Source: Pirellulaceae bacterium
Lineage (GTDB): Bacteria; Planctomycetota; Planctomycetia; Pirellulales; Pirellulaceae
Assembly: GCA_018402565.1 (NCBI GenBank)
Contig: JAGYIQ010000007.1
Span: forward strand, 186,001-250,000
Reading direction: 5' to 3'
DNA length: 64,000 nt
Of this stretch, positions 41,873 to 51,943 are shown piece by piece (the stretch's first letter is position 1; every line of letters begins with the position of its first letter). A program made the translations under genes and the position numbers. The notes below the pieces were generated by a model. The model made no database searches. It saw only the letters and a program-made list of their open reading frames with translations, and was not told the DNA's origin.

Positions 41873-43456
41873 TTAGGACGAGCGTGGGGGACGCCTCTGA
41901 CGAGCGATCGCCAGAATGCCATAGGCGATCGACAGGGTAGCGGCCAATGCGAACCACACGAGCAAGGAGGGTTTCGGGTAGAAATAGTCCAGGCCCGAGT
42001 TTATCGTGAGCAGCAGTAACGCGAGCGAATTGACCCCAGCTAGTCCGCCACTGGCGAGTACGACAGCATGCCCGGTGGCCCCAACGAGTTCCGGGAGAGT
42101 CTCTTCTGTAGCGGGAATTTCTACGATGACTTGGAATTGTTGAACGGTCTCTGGAGAGTCGAATTGTCGCCCGAGCCGCGACTCGGTATCTGGTAACGCG
42201 CCGGTGGGTACGGCTTGCCCGGCGATGACTCCGGGGATGATGTGCTTGACCCTGCCACGCTTTAGTTGGAGCGGTTGACTTCGGAGTGCGAAGCGGACCT
42301 CGTCACCGGGTTTAACTCTACCGATTCCATTCTCAGGTAGTGGTACTACCAACTTCCAAGCAGCTTTGTCCATCAATGCCATGGCTGGTTTGTTGGGCCC
42401 AACCGTTGTTCCGACAGTGAGTTGCATATTCGCAACCGTGCCGGCGGTCGGCGCGCGCACCAGACTTTGCTCCCGTTGGTACTCGGCTTGCTTCCAAGCG
42501 TTCTCCGCTTGAATGACGGTGGCCAAACGACCGTTCAATTGCGGCGCGGTTTGCGTGGCTTCCAGCAACAACTGCTCGATTTTCTCCCGATCGATAAAGC
42601 TCTGCTCGTCAGTGATAGGGTCCAGCGCTATCTCGGCGGGCAATTGCTGGGCAGGGACCGCATTCGCTCCGGTTGCTTGTTCCTGGAGGGCCAAAGTCAA
42701 GGCCGCTTGAGGATCAATTGACGCCAGTGTATTCAGTCGTCCAGCCTTTGCCTCACGCCAGGAAGCTTCGGCAGCAATCACCTTGGCTTGAGCTGCCTCA
42801 ATCGCAACGTCGACGCGGATGACACCTTGATTCGCTTCCGCCAGGCTGGCTCGCTGGACGGCTTGATTGCGCAGTTTCTCCTCGTATTCCTGAGCCGACA
42901 TCGCGCGATCCTGAACCAATAACCGCGCTCGCTCCACTTCCGCATCCGCCAGTCGGACCTGCGCTTCGAGCTTATCGACGTTGGCCACTGCGGCAGCACG
43001 TTCGGCCACTGCCTGAGTCACTTCCAGCCGCGATACTTGCCAGCGACTTTCTGCGACTTTTAAATTTTGCCCGCTGGCATACAACAACGCCCAGGCCTGC
43101 AGCCCGCGTTCTTTGGTCTCCCAGAGCTTGGCCTCTGCTTGACGAGCCTGGAGTTCGAACGGCGTGGGATCGATTTGAAACAATGGTTGTCCCGCCTGCA
43201 CAAGATCGTTCTCGCTGACCAAAACTTGTACCACCATGCCGGGCACTTGGGCAGAGATTTGAGCGATTGGTGCTTGCAAGTAGGCATTTTGGCTCATTGG
43301 CGTGTAATGCCCAATTGCGAACCAAGCCAATAACAGACAGACCAATGGCGGCATTGGCAGGACGAACCACCAAACACGAGTCAATTTCAGCAGCTTAAAA
43401 TGCCAGAAAATGAGATAAACTGGCAACGCATAAAACACAGCAAGCAGTAACAACAT
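41873..43456 (-). CDS. HlyD-family membrane fusion (efflux adaptor) protein
   Basis: A 527-residue adaptor anchored by two N-terminal transmembrane helices (MLLLLAVFYALPVYLIFW and WWFVLPMPPLVCLLLAWF). A biotinyl-lipoyl half-motif (VPGMVVQVLVSENDLVQAGQ) and a long alpha-helical hairpin (about 110-350) follow. The second lipoyl half is VRAPTAGTVANMQLTVGTTV, followed by beta-barrel domains. Unusually, it ends with one or two further membrane segments (SLALLLLTINSGLDYF, LVWFALAATLSIAYGILAI). No inner-membrane pump gene is adjacent. It is followed upstream by the HAD and sulfatase genes on the same strand. Confidence 0.88.
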   Translation of the reverse strand: MLLLLAVFYALPVYLIFWHFKLLKLTRVWWFVLPMPPLVCLLLAWFAIGHYTPMSQNAYLQAPIAQISAQVPGMVVQVLVSENDLVQAGQPLFQIDPTPFELQARQAEAKLWETKERGLQAWALLYASGQNLKVAESRWQVSRLEVTQAVAERAAAVANVDKLEAQVRLADAEVERARLLVQDRAMSAQEYEEKLRNQAVQRASLAEANQGVIRVDVAIEAAQAKVIAAEASWREAKAGRLNTLASIDPQAALTLALQEQATGANAVPAQQLPAEIALDPITDEQSFIDREKIEQLLLEATQTAPQLNGRLATVIQAENAWKQAEYQREQSLVRAPTAGTVANMQLTVGTTVGPNKPAMALMDKAAWKLVVPLPENGIGRVKPGDEVRFALRSQPLQLKRGRVKHIIPGVIAGQAVPTGALPDTESRLGRQFDSPETVQQFQVIVEIPATEETLPELVGATGHAVVLASGGLAGVNSLALLLLTINSGLDYFYPKPSLLVWFALAATLSIAYGILAIARQRRPPRSS

Positions 43457-43489
43457 TTACAAGACTCCACTATCGTCTCTGTTGTAGCA

Positions 43490-44479
43490 TCATTCGCTTG
43501 TTACAGGAAAAATTTGTCGCCAATCTTGCTGCATGTCGACGACCACCCAACCCCGCGTGGGGGCTTCGACCAGTCCGCGATCCAGACGGCCAACGTGCGA
43601 GTGACGATCGTAGGCCACTTCCCGCTGGGCGTCCGTATGATGAATCAGTACCCCCAGACGAGGGCCGGGTCCCGAGGTGACATATTCCAACATCTCGAAG
43701 TCCCCATCGGAATTGCCAAAGGCCATGATGGGGCGACGACCGATCTGTTGGTGAATGCCGACCGGTTTACCGGCTTTGTCATCGATCAAGTTGATGGCGG
43801 GCAGACGCACCAAGGCGGGTTGTCCGTCACGCCATTGGTACTCGACTTTGATCGAACTGCCCACGACCTGCTCGGGTGGAATACCATAAACTTTTTCCGT
43901 CCACGGTCGCATGAACTCAACGCCACCACCGGACACGATATAGGTTTTGAATCCGGCCGTTCGTAGATATTCCAGCAACTCGCGCATGGGTTGGTAGACA
44001 CATTCGGTATACGGACGCTGGAGGGTGGGATGACGCGCCGTTTCCAGCCACTGTTGCACGATCTGCGAGAACTCCTCGGTGGTCATTCCAGCGTGAGTGG
44101 CCATGATCAACTGCATCAGGCCCGCTTCGCCACTGGCCGCCAACGCGGCAAAGTCGCCCTCCAAAGCCGCTTGGAAAGGCTGCGTCCGCTGCCATTCAGG
44201 ATGCTGAGGGGCCAGTGCTTTAACGCGATCCAAAGCAAAGGCCATTTGCACGTACATGGGCTGTTCGGACCACAATGTGCCGTCATTGTCAAAGACGGCA
44301 ATCCGCTCTTCAGGCGGAACAAAATCCGGCGAGCTAGGGTTCGTTACTCTTTCCACAAAGGCCGTTATGGCCCGCTTCGATGACTTCTCGTTCCAGGCGG
44401 GCAAGGTCTCTTGCGCCAACGCCGGCAACAGAGACATGACGCCAAGGCAGAATACGATGGCCGGAAGAGCGAGTTTCAT
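43490..44479 (-). CDS. Secreted HAD-family phosphatase
   Basis: A 329-residue exported hydrolase with a signal peptide (about 1-22, ending ALAQ). HAD motif I is FDNDGTLW (Asp64, Asp66), motif II is the Ser in YIVSGGG, and motif IV is MAFGNSDGDFEM. Similar secreted HAD proteins with DNDGTLW often lie beside arylsulfatase genes; here it is 82 bases downstream of one, suggesting joint processing of sulfated or phosphorylated compounds outside the cytoplasm. The substrate is unknown. Confidence 0.88.
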   Translation of the reverse strand: MKLALPAIVFCLGVMSLLPALAQETLPAWNEKSSKRAITAFVERVTNPSSPDFVPPEERIAVFDNDGTLWSEQPMYVQMAFALDRVKALAPQHPEWQRTQPFQAALEGDFAALAASGEAGLMQLIMATHAGMTTEEFSQIVQQWLETARHPTLQRPYTECVYQPMRELLEYLRTAGFKTYIVSGGGVEFMRPWTEKVYGIPPEQVVGSSIKVEYQWRDGQPALVRLPAINLIDDKAGKPVGIHQQIGRRPIMAFGNSDGDFEMLEYVTSGPGPRLGVLIHHTDAQREVAYDRHSHVGRLDRGLVEAPTRGWVVVDMQQDWRQIFPVTSE

Positions 44480-44511
44480 GGAGAGTATTCGGTTAGAGAA
44501 AGTCGTGAAGC

Positions 44512-44537
44512 GCGGCCCGCCCCTGGGAGCGGACCGC
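44512..44537 (-). terminator. Terminator-like hairpin between sulfatase and HAD genes
   Basis: On the minus strand GCGGTCCGC pairs with GCGGGCCGC (one G-T) around TCCCAGGG, followed by a weak T-containing tail. It may attenuate rather than end transcription into the HAD gene. Confidence 0.4.
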
Positions 44538-44561
44538 GTTAATCACCACGAATCAACAGGC

Positions 44562-46157
44562 TTACTGGCCGTCGATCGTCATGCCCTTGATCTGCCGTTC
44601 CAGCGAATCAAGGCTCCAATCTCCCGGCTTTTGGCTGGGCGGGAAATCCTTCAGAGTCATCAGGAACCGACTCGCCACACCTTGCAGTGGCACCAATACG
44701 AAAGCTCGATCGATCATCCAGTCGTGATACGTGTTCGAGTTGTGCTGAGACTTCTCGAATGGATCGCGACGCAAATTGAAGAGCAGCGGGAGGCGCAGGT
44801 GTACGAATGGCTCACGCCAGACATCCAACTTCTCCGCGCGGTTCTCCAGATAGGTCGCTTTCCAGTCTCCCACGCGGATGGCCACGATTTCGGCTCCGTC
44901 GTTGAGATAGATAAACTCATTGCGTGGGGATTCCGTCGTTTTACCGCTGAGGTAATCCGTCAAGTCGTAACCATCGATGTGGTTTTTGTAGGTCCGGCCG
45001 TTGAGCGTCACGCCCTTGAGCAGCTTTTCCTTCATGTCCGGTGCACCCGCAATGGCGGCAAACGTGGGCAGCCAATCCTCGTGGGAAACGATCCCATTGA
45101 GAGTTGTGCCGGCGGGGAAGTGGCCAGGCCATTTGACGAAACAGGGTACGCGGAACGCCCCTTCCCAGTTCGAGTTTTTCTCGCTGCGGAAAGGTGTGGT
45201 ACCAGCGTCGGGCCAAGTATTGTAATGCGGACCGTTATCCGTCGAGTATTGCACAATGGTGTTATCGGTCAAACCGAGTTCATCGATCAACTTCAGCAAT
45301 TCGCCGACATGCATGTCGTGCTCCACCATGCCGTCGCCGTACTCATCCTGCCCCGAAAGCCCAATATGCTCCTCTTTGACATGCGTACGAAAGTGCATCC
45401 GGGTGCCGTTCCACCAACAGAAGAAGGGCTCGCCCGACTTGGCCTGGCGGGTAATGAAGTCTTTGGCTGCAGCGAGTGACTCTTCGTCGATCGTTTCCAT
45501 CCGCTTCTTTGTCAGCGGACCGAGGTTCTCGATGGTCTGACCACCCTTGCCATCTGCCTTGCAATGCAACACGCCGCGCGGACCAAAAGTCTCGAGGAAC
45601 GTTTTGCCGTTGGCCAGCTTCATGTCGCGTGGGTAGTCGCGATTTTCCGGCTCCTCTTCCGCGTTGAGATGGTAGAGGCTGCCCATGAACTCATCGAAGC
45701 CATGCATCGTCGGCAGATGCTCGTCGCGATCGCCTTGGTGGTTCTTGCCGAATTGGCCGGTCGCGTAGCCTTGCGACTTCAGCACGGTAGCCATGGTCAC
45801 GTCAGTCTTTTGCCACCCCTCGGCTGCGCCCGGCATACCAACTTTCGTCATGCCGCTGCGGATCGGTGATGATCCACTGATAAAGGCAGCGCGTCCAGCC
45901 GTGCAGCTCTGCTGAGCGTAGTAGTCGGTGAAGCCAACGCCCTCGGACGCGATGCGGTCGATGTTGGGCGTTCGGTAACCCATCATGCCACGATTGTTAT
46001 GGCTGATGTTCCAGGTGCCGATGTCATCGCCCCAAATCACCAGAATGTTGGGTTTTTTCGTCTGGGCCCAAGTCGCATCTCCGCAGCAAGCTACGCCAAC
46101 CAAGGCAGCGCAGGCAAAAGCTAGGAATCGCAGGCCATTCCATCTCGTCATTGTCAT
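44562..46157 (-). CDS. Secreted arylsulfatase
   Basis: A 531-residue sulfatase with a signal peptide (about 1-31, ending TWAQ). The formylglycine motif is CTAGRA (Cys85, Arg89), the C-x-A-x-R variant of CxPxR, which needs activation by a formylglycine-generating enzyme or anSME encoded elsewhere. Metal ligands are in WGDDIGTWN (Asp44, Asp45) and YSTDNGPH. Length and the C-terminal region agree with type I arylsulfatases acting on small sulfate esters. The ATG at 46157 is preceded by GAGAGGAAAC. Together with the HAD gene it forms a compact catabolic unit on the minus strand. Confidence 0.95.
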   Translation of the reverse strand: MTMTRWNGLRFLAFACAALVGVACCGDATWAQTKKPNILVIWGDDIGTWNISHNNRGMMGYRTPNIDRIASEGVGFTDYYAQQSCTAGRAAFISGSSPIRSGMTKVGMPGAAEGWQKTDVTMATVLKSQGYATGQFGKNHQGDRDEHLPTMHGFDEFMGSLYHLNAEEEPENRDYPRDMKLANGKTFLETFGPRGVLHCKADGKGGQTIENLGPLTKKRMETIDEESLAAAKDFITRQAKSGEPFFCWWNGTRMHFRTHVKEEHIGLSGQDEYGDGMVEHDMHVGELLKLIDELGLTDNTIVQYSTDNGPHYNTWPDAGTTPFRSEKNSNWEGAFRVPCFVKWPGHFPAGTTLNGIVSHEDWLPTFAAIAGAPDMKEKLLKGVTLNGRTYKNHIDGYDLTDYLSGKTTESPRNEFIYLNDGAEIVAIRVGDWKATYLENRAEKLDVWREPFVHLRLPLLFNLRRDPFEKSQHNSNTYHDWMIDRAFVLVPLQGVASRFLMTLKDFPPSQKPGDWSLDSLERQIKGMTIDGQ

Positions 46158-46343
46158 ACCGTTCACAGTTTCCTCTCTTTGGGGTCGGGACGACGGAGTT
46201 GGAGGTCGATTGGACGCGACCCTCTGGCCGATCCGCTCCGTCGCTCTCACGCACACAAGTCTACGTTGCAACGCGCCGCCTGAGAGAAGAATGGCACCAA
46301 AAGGCAGTCAAAACTGCCCGAAAGTGCTATTTTGCAGTAGTGG

Positions 46344-46961
46344 TTACTCCGTCGTTGTCGGTCGCTCCAACTGCTCCACTAATCGCACGAGTTCGGCGAC
46401 CGATCCCACCCCTAACTTGTCCATCAGATTCGCTCGATGGGCCTTGACCGTCCGTTCCGCCAAGCCCAGAGCAGCGGCGATCTGCTTGTTGAGCTTGCCT
46501 TGAATCACCTGCGAGAGGACCTGCTTTTCTCGGCTGCTCAGCTGAGCAAATTTCTGCTCCAAGGCCTGCTGTTGGGCCGCTTTTTCGAGCCACTTTTCCT
46601 GAGCCGCGATGGCGCTGCTGACGGCGTTCAAGAGCTGATGTTTCTCGACGGGTTTGGTCAGGAAGTCACTGGCGCCGGCCTTCATGGCCTGGACACTCAT
46701 GCGGATATCCCCGTGGCCGGTCAGAAAAATGATGGGCAAATTAAACCCGCGACGGGTTAAGGCGGCTTGCAGTTCTAGGCCGCTGGGCCCAGGCATGCGG
46801 ACGTCCAGAATCAGGCAGGCCGGTACGGGCTCCAAACTTTCCAAGAGAAAGTCGACCGCGTTGGCGTAACTGCGGACCTCGTATCCGGCGGCTGCGAGCA
46901 ATCGTGCGACGGCCTTCCGTACCGAGTCGTCGTCGTCGATCAAATAGACCACAGGTTTCAT
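46344..46961 (-). CDS. FixJ-type two-component response regulator
   Basis: A 205-residue regulator. The receiver domain has IDDDDSVRK (8-16), phospho-acceptor Asp53 in LILDVRMPGPSG and FLTKPV with the conserved Lys. A coiled linker follows, then a LuxR/FixJ helix-turn-helix (LSSREKQVLSQVIQGKLNKQ, ...LAERTVKAHRANLMDKLGV). The ATG at 46961 overlaps the stop of the upstream kinase by four bases, so kinase and regulator are translationally coupled partners. The arylsulfatase gene 186 bases downstream on the same strand is a candidate target. Confidence 0.95.
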   Translation of the reverse strand: MKPVVYLIDDDDSVRKAVARLLAAAGYEVRSYANAVDFLLESLEPVPACLILDVRMPGPSGLELQAALTRRGFNLPIIFLTGHGDIRMSVQAMKAGASDFLTKPVEKHQLLNAVSSAIAAQEKWLEKAAQQQALEQKFAQLSSREKQVLSQVIQGKLNKQIAAALGLAERTVKAHRANLMDKLGVGSVAELVRLVEQLERPTTTE

Positions 46962-49108
46962 GCGTTCGATCCAAGGGCGGGCAGAGAACGATGGGCGGGG
47001 GGAACCAGCGGCAGGCTGACGAAGAACGTGGTGCCCCTGCCGACCTGACTCTCGACCCAAATACTACCACCATGTTCCTCGATCAAGGAACGGGAGATGG
47101 CCAATCCCATTCCCATGCCGTTGGGCTTGGTGGAAAAGAAACGTTCAAACAACCTTGGGATCAGTTCCGCTGGTAAGCCGACCCCTGCATCTTGCACCGC
47201 TAATAGGCCGCGGTCGCCCTCCCGTTGCAGTCGGATCTCCAGGTGGGAGTTGGTCGGCGGCGGACTCATGGCGTCCATGCCGTTAATCATCAGATTGATC
47301 AACACTTGTTGCAGGTGGATCGGGTCGCCCAGCACCGTCAACGGCTCGGCCGGGAGTCGAGTGCGGACTTGCAGGCCGCGTCGTTTGGCCTCGGAATCGA
47401 GGATGGCCGTGACCTCAGTGATGATCGATTCCAATGGCACAGGGACGCGTTCTATCTCGCCCCGTCTCACGAGAGCCCGCAATCGCTGTATGACGTGACT
47501 GGCTCGCAAATCGTCATTTCGAATATCGACTAGAATTCGGCGAACCTCGTCCATCGGTGGCGGGGTTTGCTCCAAGAGCATCTCCGCGGCCTCGGCGTTG
47601 CTGAGGATGGCCCCGAGCGGCTGATTGATCTCATGGGCGATGCCGGTGGTGAACTCACCCAACATGGCCAAACGCGAGGCGTGCACCAAATCGCGGCGGA
47701 TTTGCTCGGCTTGGCGGCGTTCGGTCAGGTCCACCACCACGACGACCGTAACTTGGCGACCTGCCAATTCGAGGGCGCTGCACAAGATCTCGGCCGGGAA
47801 GGTGGTCCCGTCCCGACGCCGTGCAATTCGTTCCAAGCTCGAATGTTCGCTCGCGGCGACATTGGTCTGTCGTGGGGTGAGCAGCGAGGGATCCGCGGTC
47901 GGGGCCGTCGCCAAGGCCGGCGCCACACGCAACGTGCCACCCGCCACCGACGACTCCCCAGGCGCCGGAAACAAATCCGCGAAGCCTCGCGCCTGCAATT
48001 CCTCAGTGGAGTACCCGAAGTAAGTTTCGGCTTGTCGATTGGCCAACAGAACACGTTGATCCTCGCCTACCATCAGGATCGCTGTCGGGGTCAACTCCAC
48101 CACCCGGCGAAAGCGTTCCTCGGTGCGCCGCCGTTCGTCGATTTCACCGAGCAACTGCGCAAAGGCCTGGCGACGCTCGGTCACGCCAACCGCCAGAAAC
48201 ATCATCGGCCAAGCCACCGCCAAGAGAAACAATTGCAGTTCCAATACATGCATGTCCTGCGTACCCATGATGAACGGACCGCGACCGTTGATGGCGTTCC
48301 AAGTCGAGATGTACGCCAGTGACAACAGGGCCCAGGCGACACCGAGCAACTCGAATCGGAGGGCCGCCCAAATCAGAAAAGGCACAGGAGCATAAACCAA
48401 CGCTGGCAAGGAGTTGAGGTCCGGCGATTGAGCAAAGACCAGCCAATTGACGGTGGTCAAACTGACACCCAGCAGAACGAATTCCAGGACTTGTGGCCAC
48501 GTTGCTGACGACCACCCACTCTGCCATTGCAAACACACCAGCGTGAAGGCCGGCGTGCCGATGGTTACTCCCAGGGCGACGCATAAGAACGAACGAATCC
48601 CAACAGGGATCGCGTCTTGGGCTCCCTGCATCCAGCGGACCAAATCGCCGGGAACCGAAGTCATCAGGGGGACCAGGATCCCCGCAATCAAGACAAAACG
48701 CACGAGCGAGCCGACGGAGGCAAACGGGGCCTGAGCCTGGAGGGCCCGCAGGCTGAACACTCCGACCGCCACAATCGTGAAATGCAGCGGCGCACTGAAC
48801 AATGCGATCGGAGCCGGGATCTGTTTGTCGCCAAAGTACGCCGCCCCAGCCCCCAGGCACAGGCCGACCAGAATCTGCCACCACGATCGGTAGGGCAGTA
48901 TAAACAAAGCCGTAAACGTCAAGGCGCCCGGGATCCACAAGGTCGTGCGTTCATAAGGCGAAAAACGCAATAAAAATGTCAATCTCTGCAGCAAAAAAAA
49001 CAAGATCGCAAAAATCAGAATCGTCAGCAGGCCACGGACGAGGCTGGCCCAGCGGCTCGCTGGTTCAGCCGAGTTCAAACGGTCAGTTTCGGGGGGCGGA
49101 TTTTGCAT
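46958..49108 (-). CDS. MASE1-PAS hybrid membrane sensor histidine kinase
   Basis: A 716-residue kinase with an N-terminal MASE1-like integral membrane sensor of about eight helices (residues 20-310) and a PAS domain (about 325-470) that carries an Ala/Pro insertion (APALATAPTADPSL). The HisKA domain has phospho-acceptor His492 in FTTGIAHEINQPLG, and HATPase_c shows NLMINGMDAM, DAGVGLP and FFSTKPNGMGMGLAI. The ligand of MASE1 is unknown in general. The 4-base ATGA overlap with the FixJ-type regulator marks a two-gene operon. The start ATG at 49108 looks sound. Confidence 0.95.
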   Translation of the reverse strand: MQNPPPETDRLNSAEPASRWASLVRGLLTILIFAILFFLLQRLTFLLRFSPYERTTLWIPGALTFTALFILPYRSWWQILVGLCLGAGAAYFGDKQIPAPIALFSAPLHFTIVAVGVFSLRALQAQAPFASVGSLVRFVLIAGILVPLMTSVPGDLVRWMQGAQDAIPVGIRSFLCVALGVTIGTPAFTLVCLQWQSGWSSATWPQVLEFVLLGVSLTTVNWLVFAQSPDLNSLPALVYAPVPFLIWAALRFELLGVAWALLSLAYISTWNAINGRGPFIMGTQDMHVLELQLFLLAVAWPMMFLAVGVTERRQAFAQLLGEIDERRRTEERFRRVVELTPTAILMVGEDQRVLLANRQAETYFGYSTEELQARGFADLFPAPGESSVAGGTLRVAPALATAPTADPSLLTPRQTNVAASEHSSLERIARRRDGTTFPAEILCSALELAGRQVTVVVVVDLTERRQAEQIRRDLVHASRLAMLGEFTTGIAHEINQPLGAILSNAEAAEMLLEQTPPPMDEVRRILVDIRNDDLRASHVIQRLRALVRRGEIERVPVPLESIITEVTAILDSEAKRRGLQVRTRLPAEPLTVLGDPIHLQQVLINLMINGMDAMSPPPTNSHLEIRLQREGDRGLLAVQDAGVGLPAELIPRLFERFFSTKPNGMGMGLAISRSLIEEHGGSIWVESQVGRGTTFFVSLPLVPPAHRSLPALGSNA

Positions 49109-49409
49109 GGAAGACGCAGACGCGACACGCCCCTCGCCGGAACTGGACTCGCTCCTCCTCGGGGTGGGATGGCAGACCCCATTTTACCCCCTTCAGTGGG
49201 CAGCTATCGAGCCAGTGTATCGCTGCGCATCGCCGCAGAACAGCCCCAAACCATCGCGGCAACAACCCAGTCAAACCGCTGGGCTCTCCGGCCGACTCTG
49301 GGTTGTCCCCCGCGAGGGCTTGGATTACAGTTGAACCCCGAACACGCGGGAGTGCAGGGCCCGAACGTGTGCGCCTGTTTACCCTCCCTAGAGCACTGGG
49401 AATCGCTCC
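49109..49409. promoter_or_regulatory. Divergent gap between the kinase operon and the S15 peptidase gene
   Basis: 301 bases between two divergent starts. Promoters for both should be here; none could be read with confidence. Confidence 0.3.
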
Positions 49410-51434
49410 ATGAACCAACGATCGAAGACGCCTCTCTGCCGCCACTGGTTTGCCCAAGTGAGTCGTGCCCTCTCTGCCAATCCCGCAATCGCCGGCCGGA
49501 CTGCCTCCGGTCGCGTAACCACGGATCCTGGCCGCAGAATCAATTCGATTTGGGTTCCAATCGCCCTCCTCGGATGGGTCGCCACCTCGCTGGCTGGGCC
49601 CCCAGTCGTTTGGAGCAGCCAAGTCGCCGAGGCCGCGGAAAAGCTGGGCGTGGCGGAGCAGGAGCCCGAGGTTGCCACCAAGGCTGGCCCGATCTTCGTC
49701 GATGGCCAAGCTCAAGTGGTGCCGGCCTTCGAGAATTCGTCGGAATGGATCCGACATGACCTGTGGGTCGAAACCGAGTTCGATTCCGATGGCGATGGCA
49801 AGCTGGATCGTATGCATGTCTCGGTTGTACGCCAAAGCCAGACGGAATCCGAAGGGCTCAAGGTGCCCGTGATCTACGAGACCAGCCCCTACTACTGTGG
49901 CACGGGCTCGACGTCCAACGAATACATGTGGGATCCCAAGCATGAACTGGGGGCCCCCCCGCCCAGACGCACCAGCCCGCCGCCGATCAAAACGCGAGTC
50001 AATCGCCCCACGATTTCCCGCGGGCACATTCGCACTTGGGTGCCACGTGGCTTTGCCGTCGTGCACTCCTGCTCGCCCGGCACCGGTCTGTCCCAAGGCT
50101 GCCCCACCGTCGGCGGTCTCAACGAGGCCCTGGCGCCAAAGGCCGTGATCGATTGGCTCAACGGTCGCGCCAAGGGCTTCACGACGCCCGACGGAGACGA
50201 GGAAGTCGTGGCGTTTTGGTGCACCGGCAAGGTGGGCATGACGGGCACGTCTTACAACGGCACCCTGCCGATTGCCGCCGCCACCACCGGCGTCGAAGGA
50301 CTGGAGGCGATCATCCCAGACGCCCCCAATACGTCCTACTACCACTACTACCGCTCGCATGGACTGGTGCGGCACCCCGGCGGTTACATGGGGGAAGATA
50401 TTGACGTGCTGTACGACTTTATCCACAGCGGCGACGAAAAGTTTCGCGATTACTGCAACCGAGTCGTGCGGGAAGAGACGCACCTGGCCAATATCGATCG
50501 CGAATCGGGCGACTACAACGACTTCTGGGCCGGTCGCGATTACTACAATCAATTGGATAATTTCCGCGCCGCAGCTTTGATGGCGCACGGCTTCAACGAC
50601 TGGAATGTTATGCCCAGCCACACCATTCGCATCTATCAAGCCCTGAAGGAGCGAGGCGTGACCGTGCAGAACTACTTCCACCAAGGCGGCCACGGTGGCC
50701 CACCGCCGCTCGAGATGATGAACAAGTGGTTCACGCGATTTCTGTACGACGTTGAAAATGGAGTTGAAAAGGAGCCGCAGTCCTGGGTGGTCCGTGAGGC
50801 CGACGACCGCGAGAAGCCGACTCCTTATCCGGCCTACCCGCATCCCGAGGCCCAGCCCGTGCGGTTCTACCCAGCCCCCGGTGGCCGCGGCGTGGGTGGC
50901 TTGACCCTGAAGGCTGCCACCCCGGCCGTCACGTTGGAAATGTTGACGGACGATGTCGCCGTACCCGGCGCGAAACTGGCCGCCGCTGCCATGTCCGAGA
51001 ACCGTCTCATCTACGCCACCCCAGTGTTGGAGGCTCCCGTCCATATTTCTGGGACCGCCAAGTTGACGATTCGCGTTGCCAGCAGCAAGCCGGCGGCCAA
51101 TCTGTCCGTCTGGTTGGTCTCCCTACCCTATACCGGCTCGCGGAACATCAACGACGACATCATTACTCGCGGTTGGGCCGATATCCAGAATCACAAGTCG
51201 TTGACCGAAAGCGAACCGCTGGAGCCCGGCAAGTTCTACGACCTGACTTTCGAGTTGGAGCCAGACGATCAGATCATTCCCGTCGGGCAACAGATCGGGT
51301 TGATGATCTTCTCCAGCGACCGAGACTTTACCTTGTGGCCAGAAGCTGGAACGGAGCTGATCGTGGACCTGGAGGGCACTGTGCTAGAGATGCCAATCGT
51401 AGGTGGCGCCGCGGTCTTGTCGCCCGGCAACTGA
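49410..51434 (+). CDS. Secreted Xaa-Pro dipeptidyl-peptidase (S15 family)
   Basis: A 674-residue peptidase or acylase-like hydrolase. A long N-terminus leads to a hydrophobic export segment (IWVPIALLGWVATSLAGP). The S15 alpha/beta-hydrolase core has nucleophile Ser281 in GMTGTSYNG, Asp in a late loop (MAHGFNDWNVMPS) and His in FHQGGHGG. The C-terminal part is the jelly-roll (PepX_C) with LTIRVASSKPAANLSVWLVS. Such enzymes cleave Xaa-Pro dipeptides or, in some members, hydrolyse acyl esters. An EF-hand-like DSDGDGKLDRM near residue 125 suggests calcium binding. Downstream lies an 84-bp tandem repeat. Confidence 0.9.
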   Translation: MNQRSKTPLCRHWFAQVSRALSANPAIAGRTASGRVTTDPGRRINSIWVPIALLGWVATSLAGPPVVWSSQVAEAAEKLGVAEQEPEVATKAGPIFVDGQAQVVPAFENSSEWIRHDLWVETEFDSDGDGKLDRMHVSVVRQSQTESEGLKVPVIYETSPYYCGTGSTSNEYMWDPKHELGAPPPRRTSPPPIKTRVNRPTISRGHIRTWVPRGFAVVHSCSPGTGLSQGCPTVGGLNEALAPKAVIDWLNGRAKGFTTPDGDEEVVAFWCTGKVGMTGTSYNGTLPIAAATTGVEGLEAIIPDAPNTSYYHYYRSHGLVRHPGGYMGEDIDVLYDFIHSGDEKFRDYCNRVVREETHLANIDRESGDYNDFWAGRDYYNQLDNFRAAALMAHGFNDWNVMPSHTIRIYQALKERGVTVQNYFHQGGHGGPPPLEMMNKWFTRFLYDVENGVEKEPQSWVVREADDREKPTPYPAYPHPEAQPVRFYPAPGGRGVGGLTLKAATPAVTLEMLTDDVAVPGAKLAAAAMSENRLIYATPVLEAPVHISGTAKLTIRVASSKPAANLSVWLVSLPYTGSRNINDDIITRGWADIQNHKSLTESEPLEPGKFYDLTFELEPDDQIIPVGQQIGLMIFSSDRDFTLWPEAGTELIVDLEGTVLEMPIVGGAAVLSPGN

Positions 51435-51463
51435 TAGACTCGTCCCGCCAGAAACTACCGAAG

Positions 51464-51910
51464 CAGCCGCAGCAGCGCAGCGTCCGGCTGCTTCGGCCAT
51501 TAATACATCACCGAATCAGTCAACGGCCGGCTACTGCATCAATCAATCAGCCGCAGCGCGTTAGCGTCCGGCTGCTTCGGCCATTAATACATCACCGAAT
51601 CAGTCAACGTCCGGCTACTGCATCAATCAATCAGCCGCAGAGCGTTAGCGTCCGGCTGCTTCGGCCATTAATACATCACCGAATCAGTCGACGTCCGGCT
51701 ACTGCATCAATCAATCAGCCGCAGAGCGTTAGCGTCCGGCTGCTTCGGCCATTAATACATCACCGAATCAGTCGACGTCCGGCTACTGCATCAATCAATC
51801 AGCCGCAGCGCGTTAGCGTCCGGCCGCTTCGGCCATTAATTAATCGGCAAATCAGTCAACGTCCGGCTACTGCATCAATCAATCAGCCGCAGCGCGTTAG
51901 CGTCCGGCCG
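51464..51910 (+). repeat. 84-bp tandem repeat array (5-6 copies)
   Basis: The start of the motif CCGCAG(C/A)GCGTTAGCGTCCGG recurs at 51551, 51635, 51719, 51803 and 51887, exactly every 84 bases; a first, partly different copy starts at 51467. Each unit also contains GGCCATTAATACATCACCGA and CATCAATCAATCAG. Because 84 is a multiple of three, the array keeps one frame open through all copies and into the end of the peptidase gene's other frame, but this is not taken as a gene. Confidence 0.93.
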
Positions 51911-51943
51911 CCGCGAAAATTGGGTACTAACTTACGCTGGAAG

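Noticed and set aside
49083-51044. 653-codon frame antisense to the S15 peptidase
   Set aside because: Shadow of a high-GC gene; the sense strand has the S15 motifs and an export segment.
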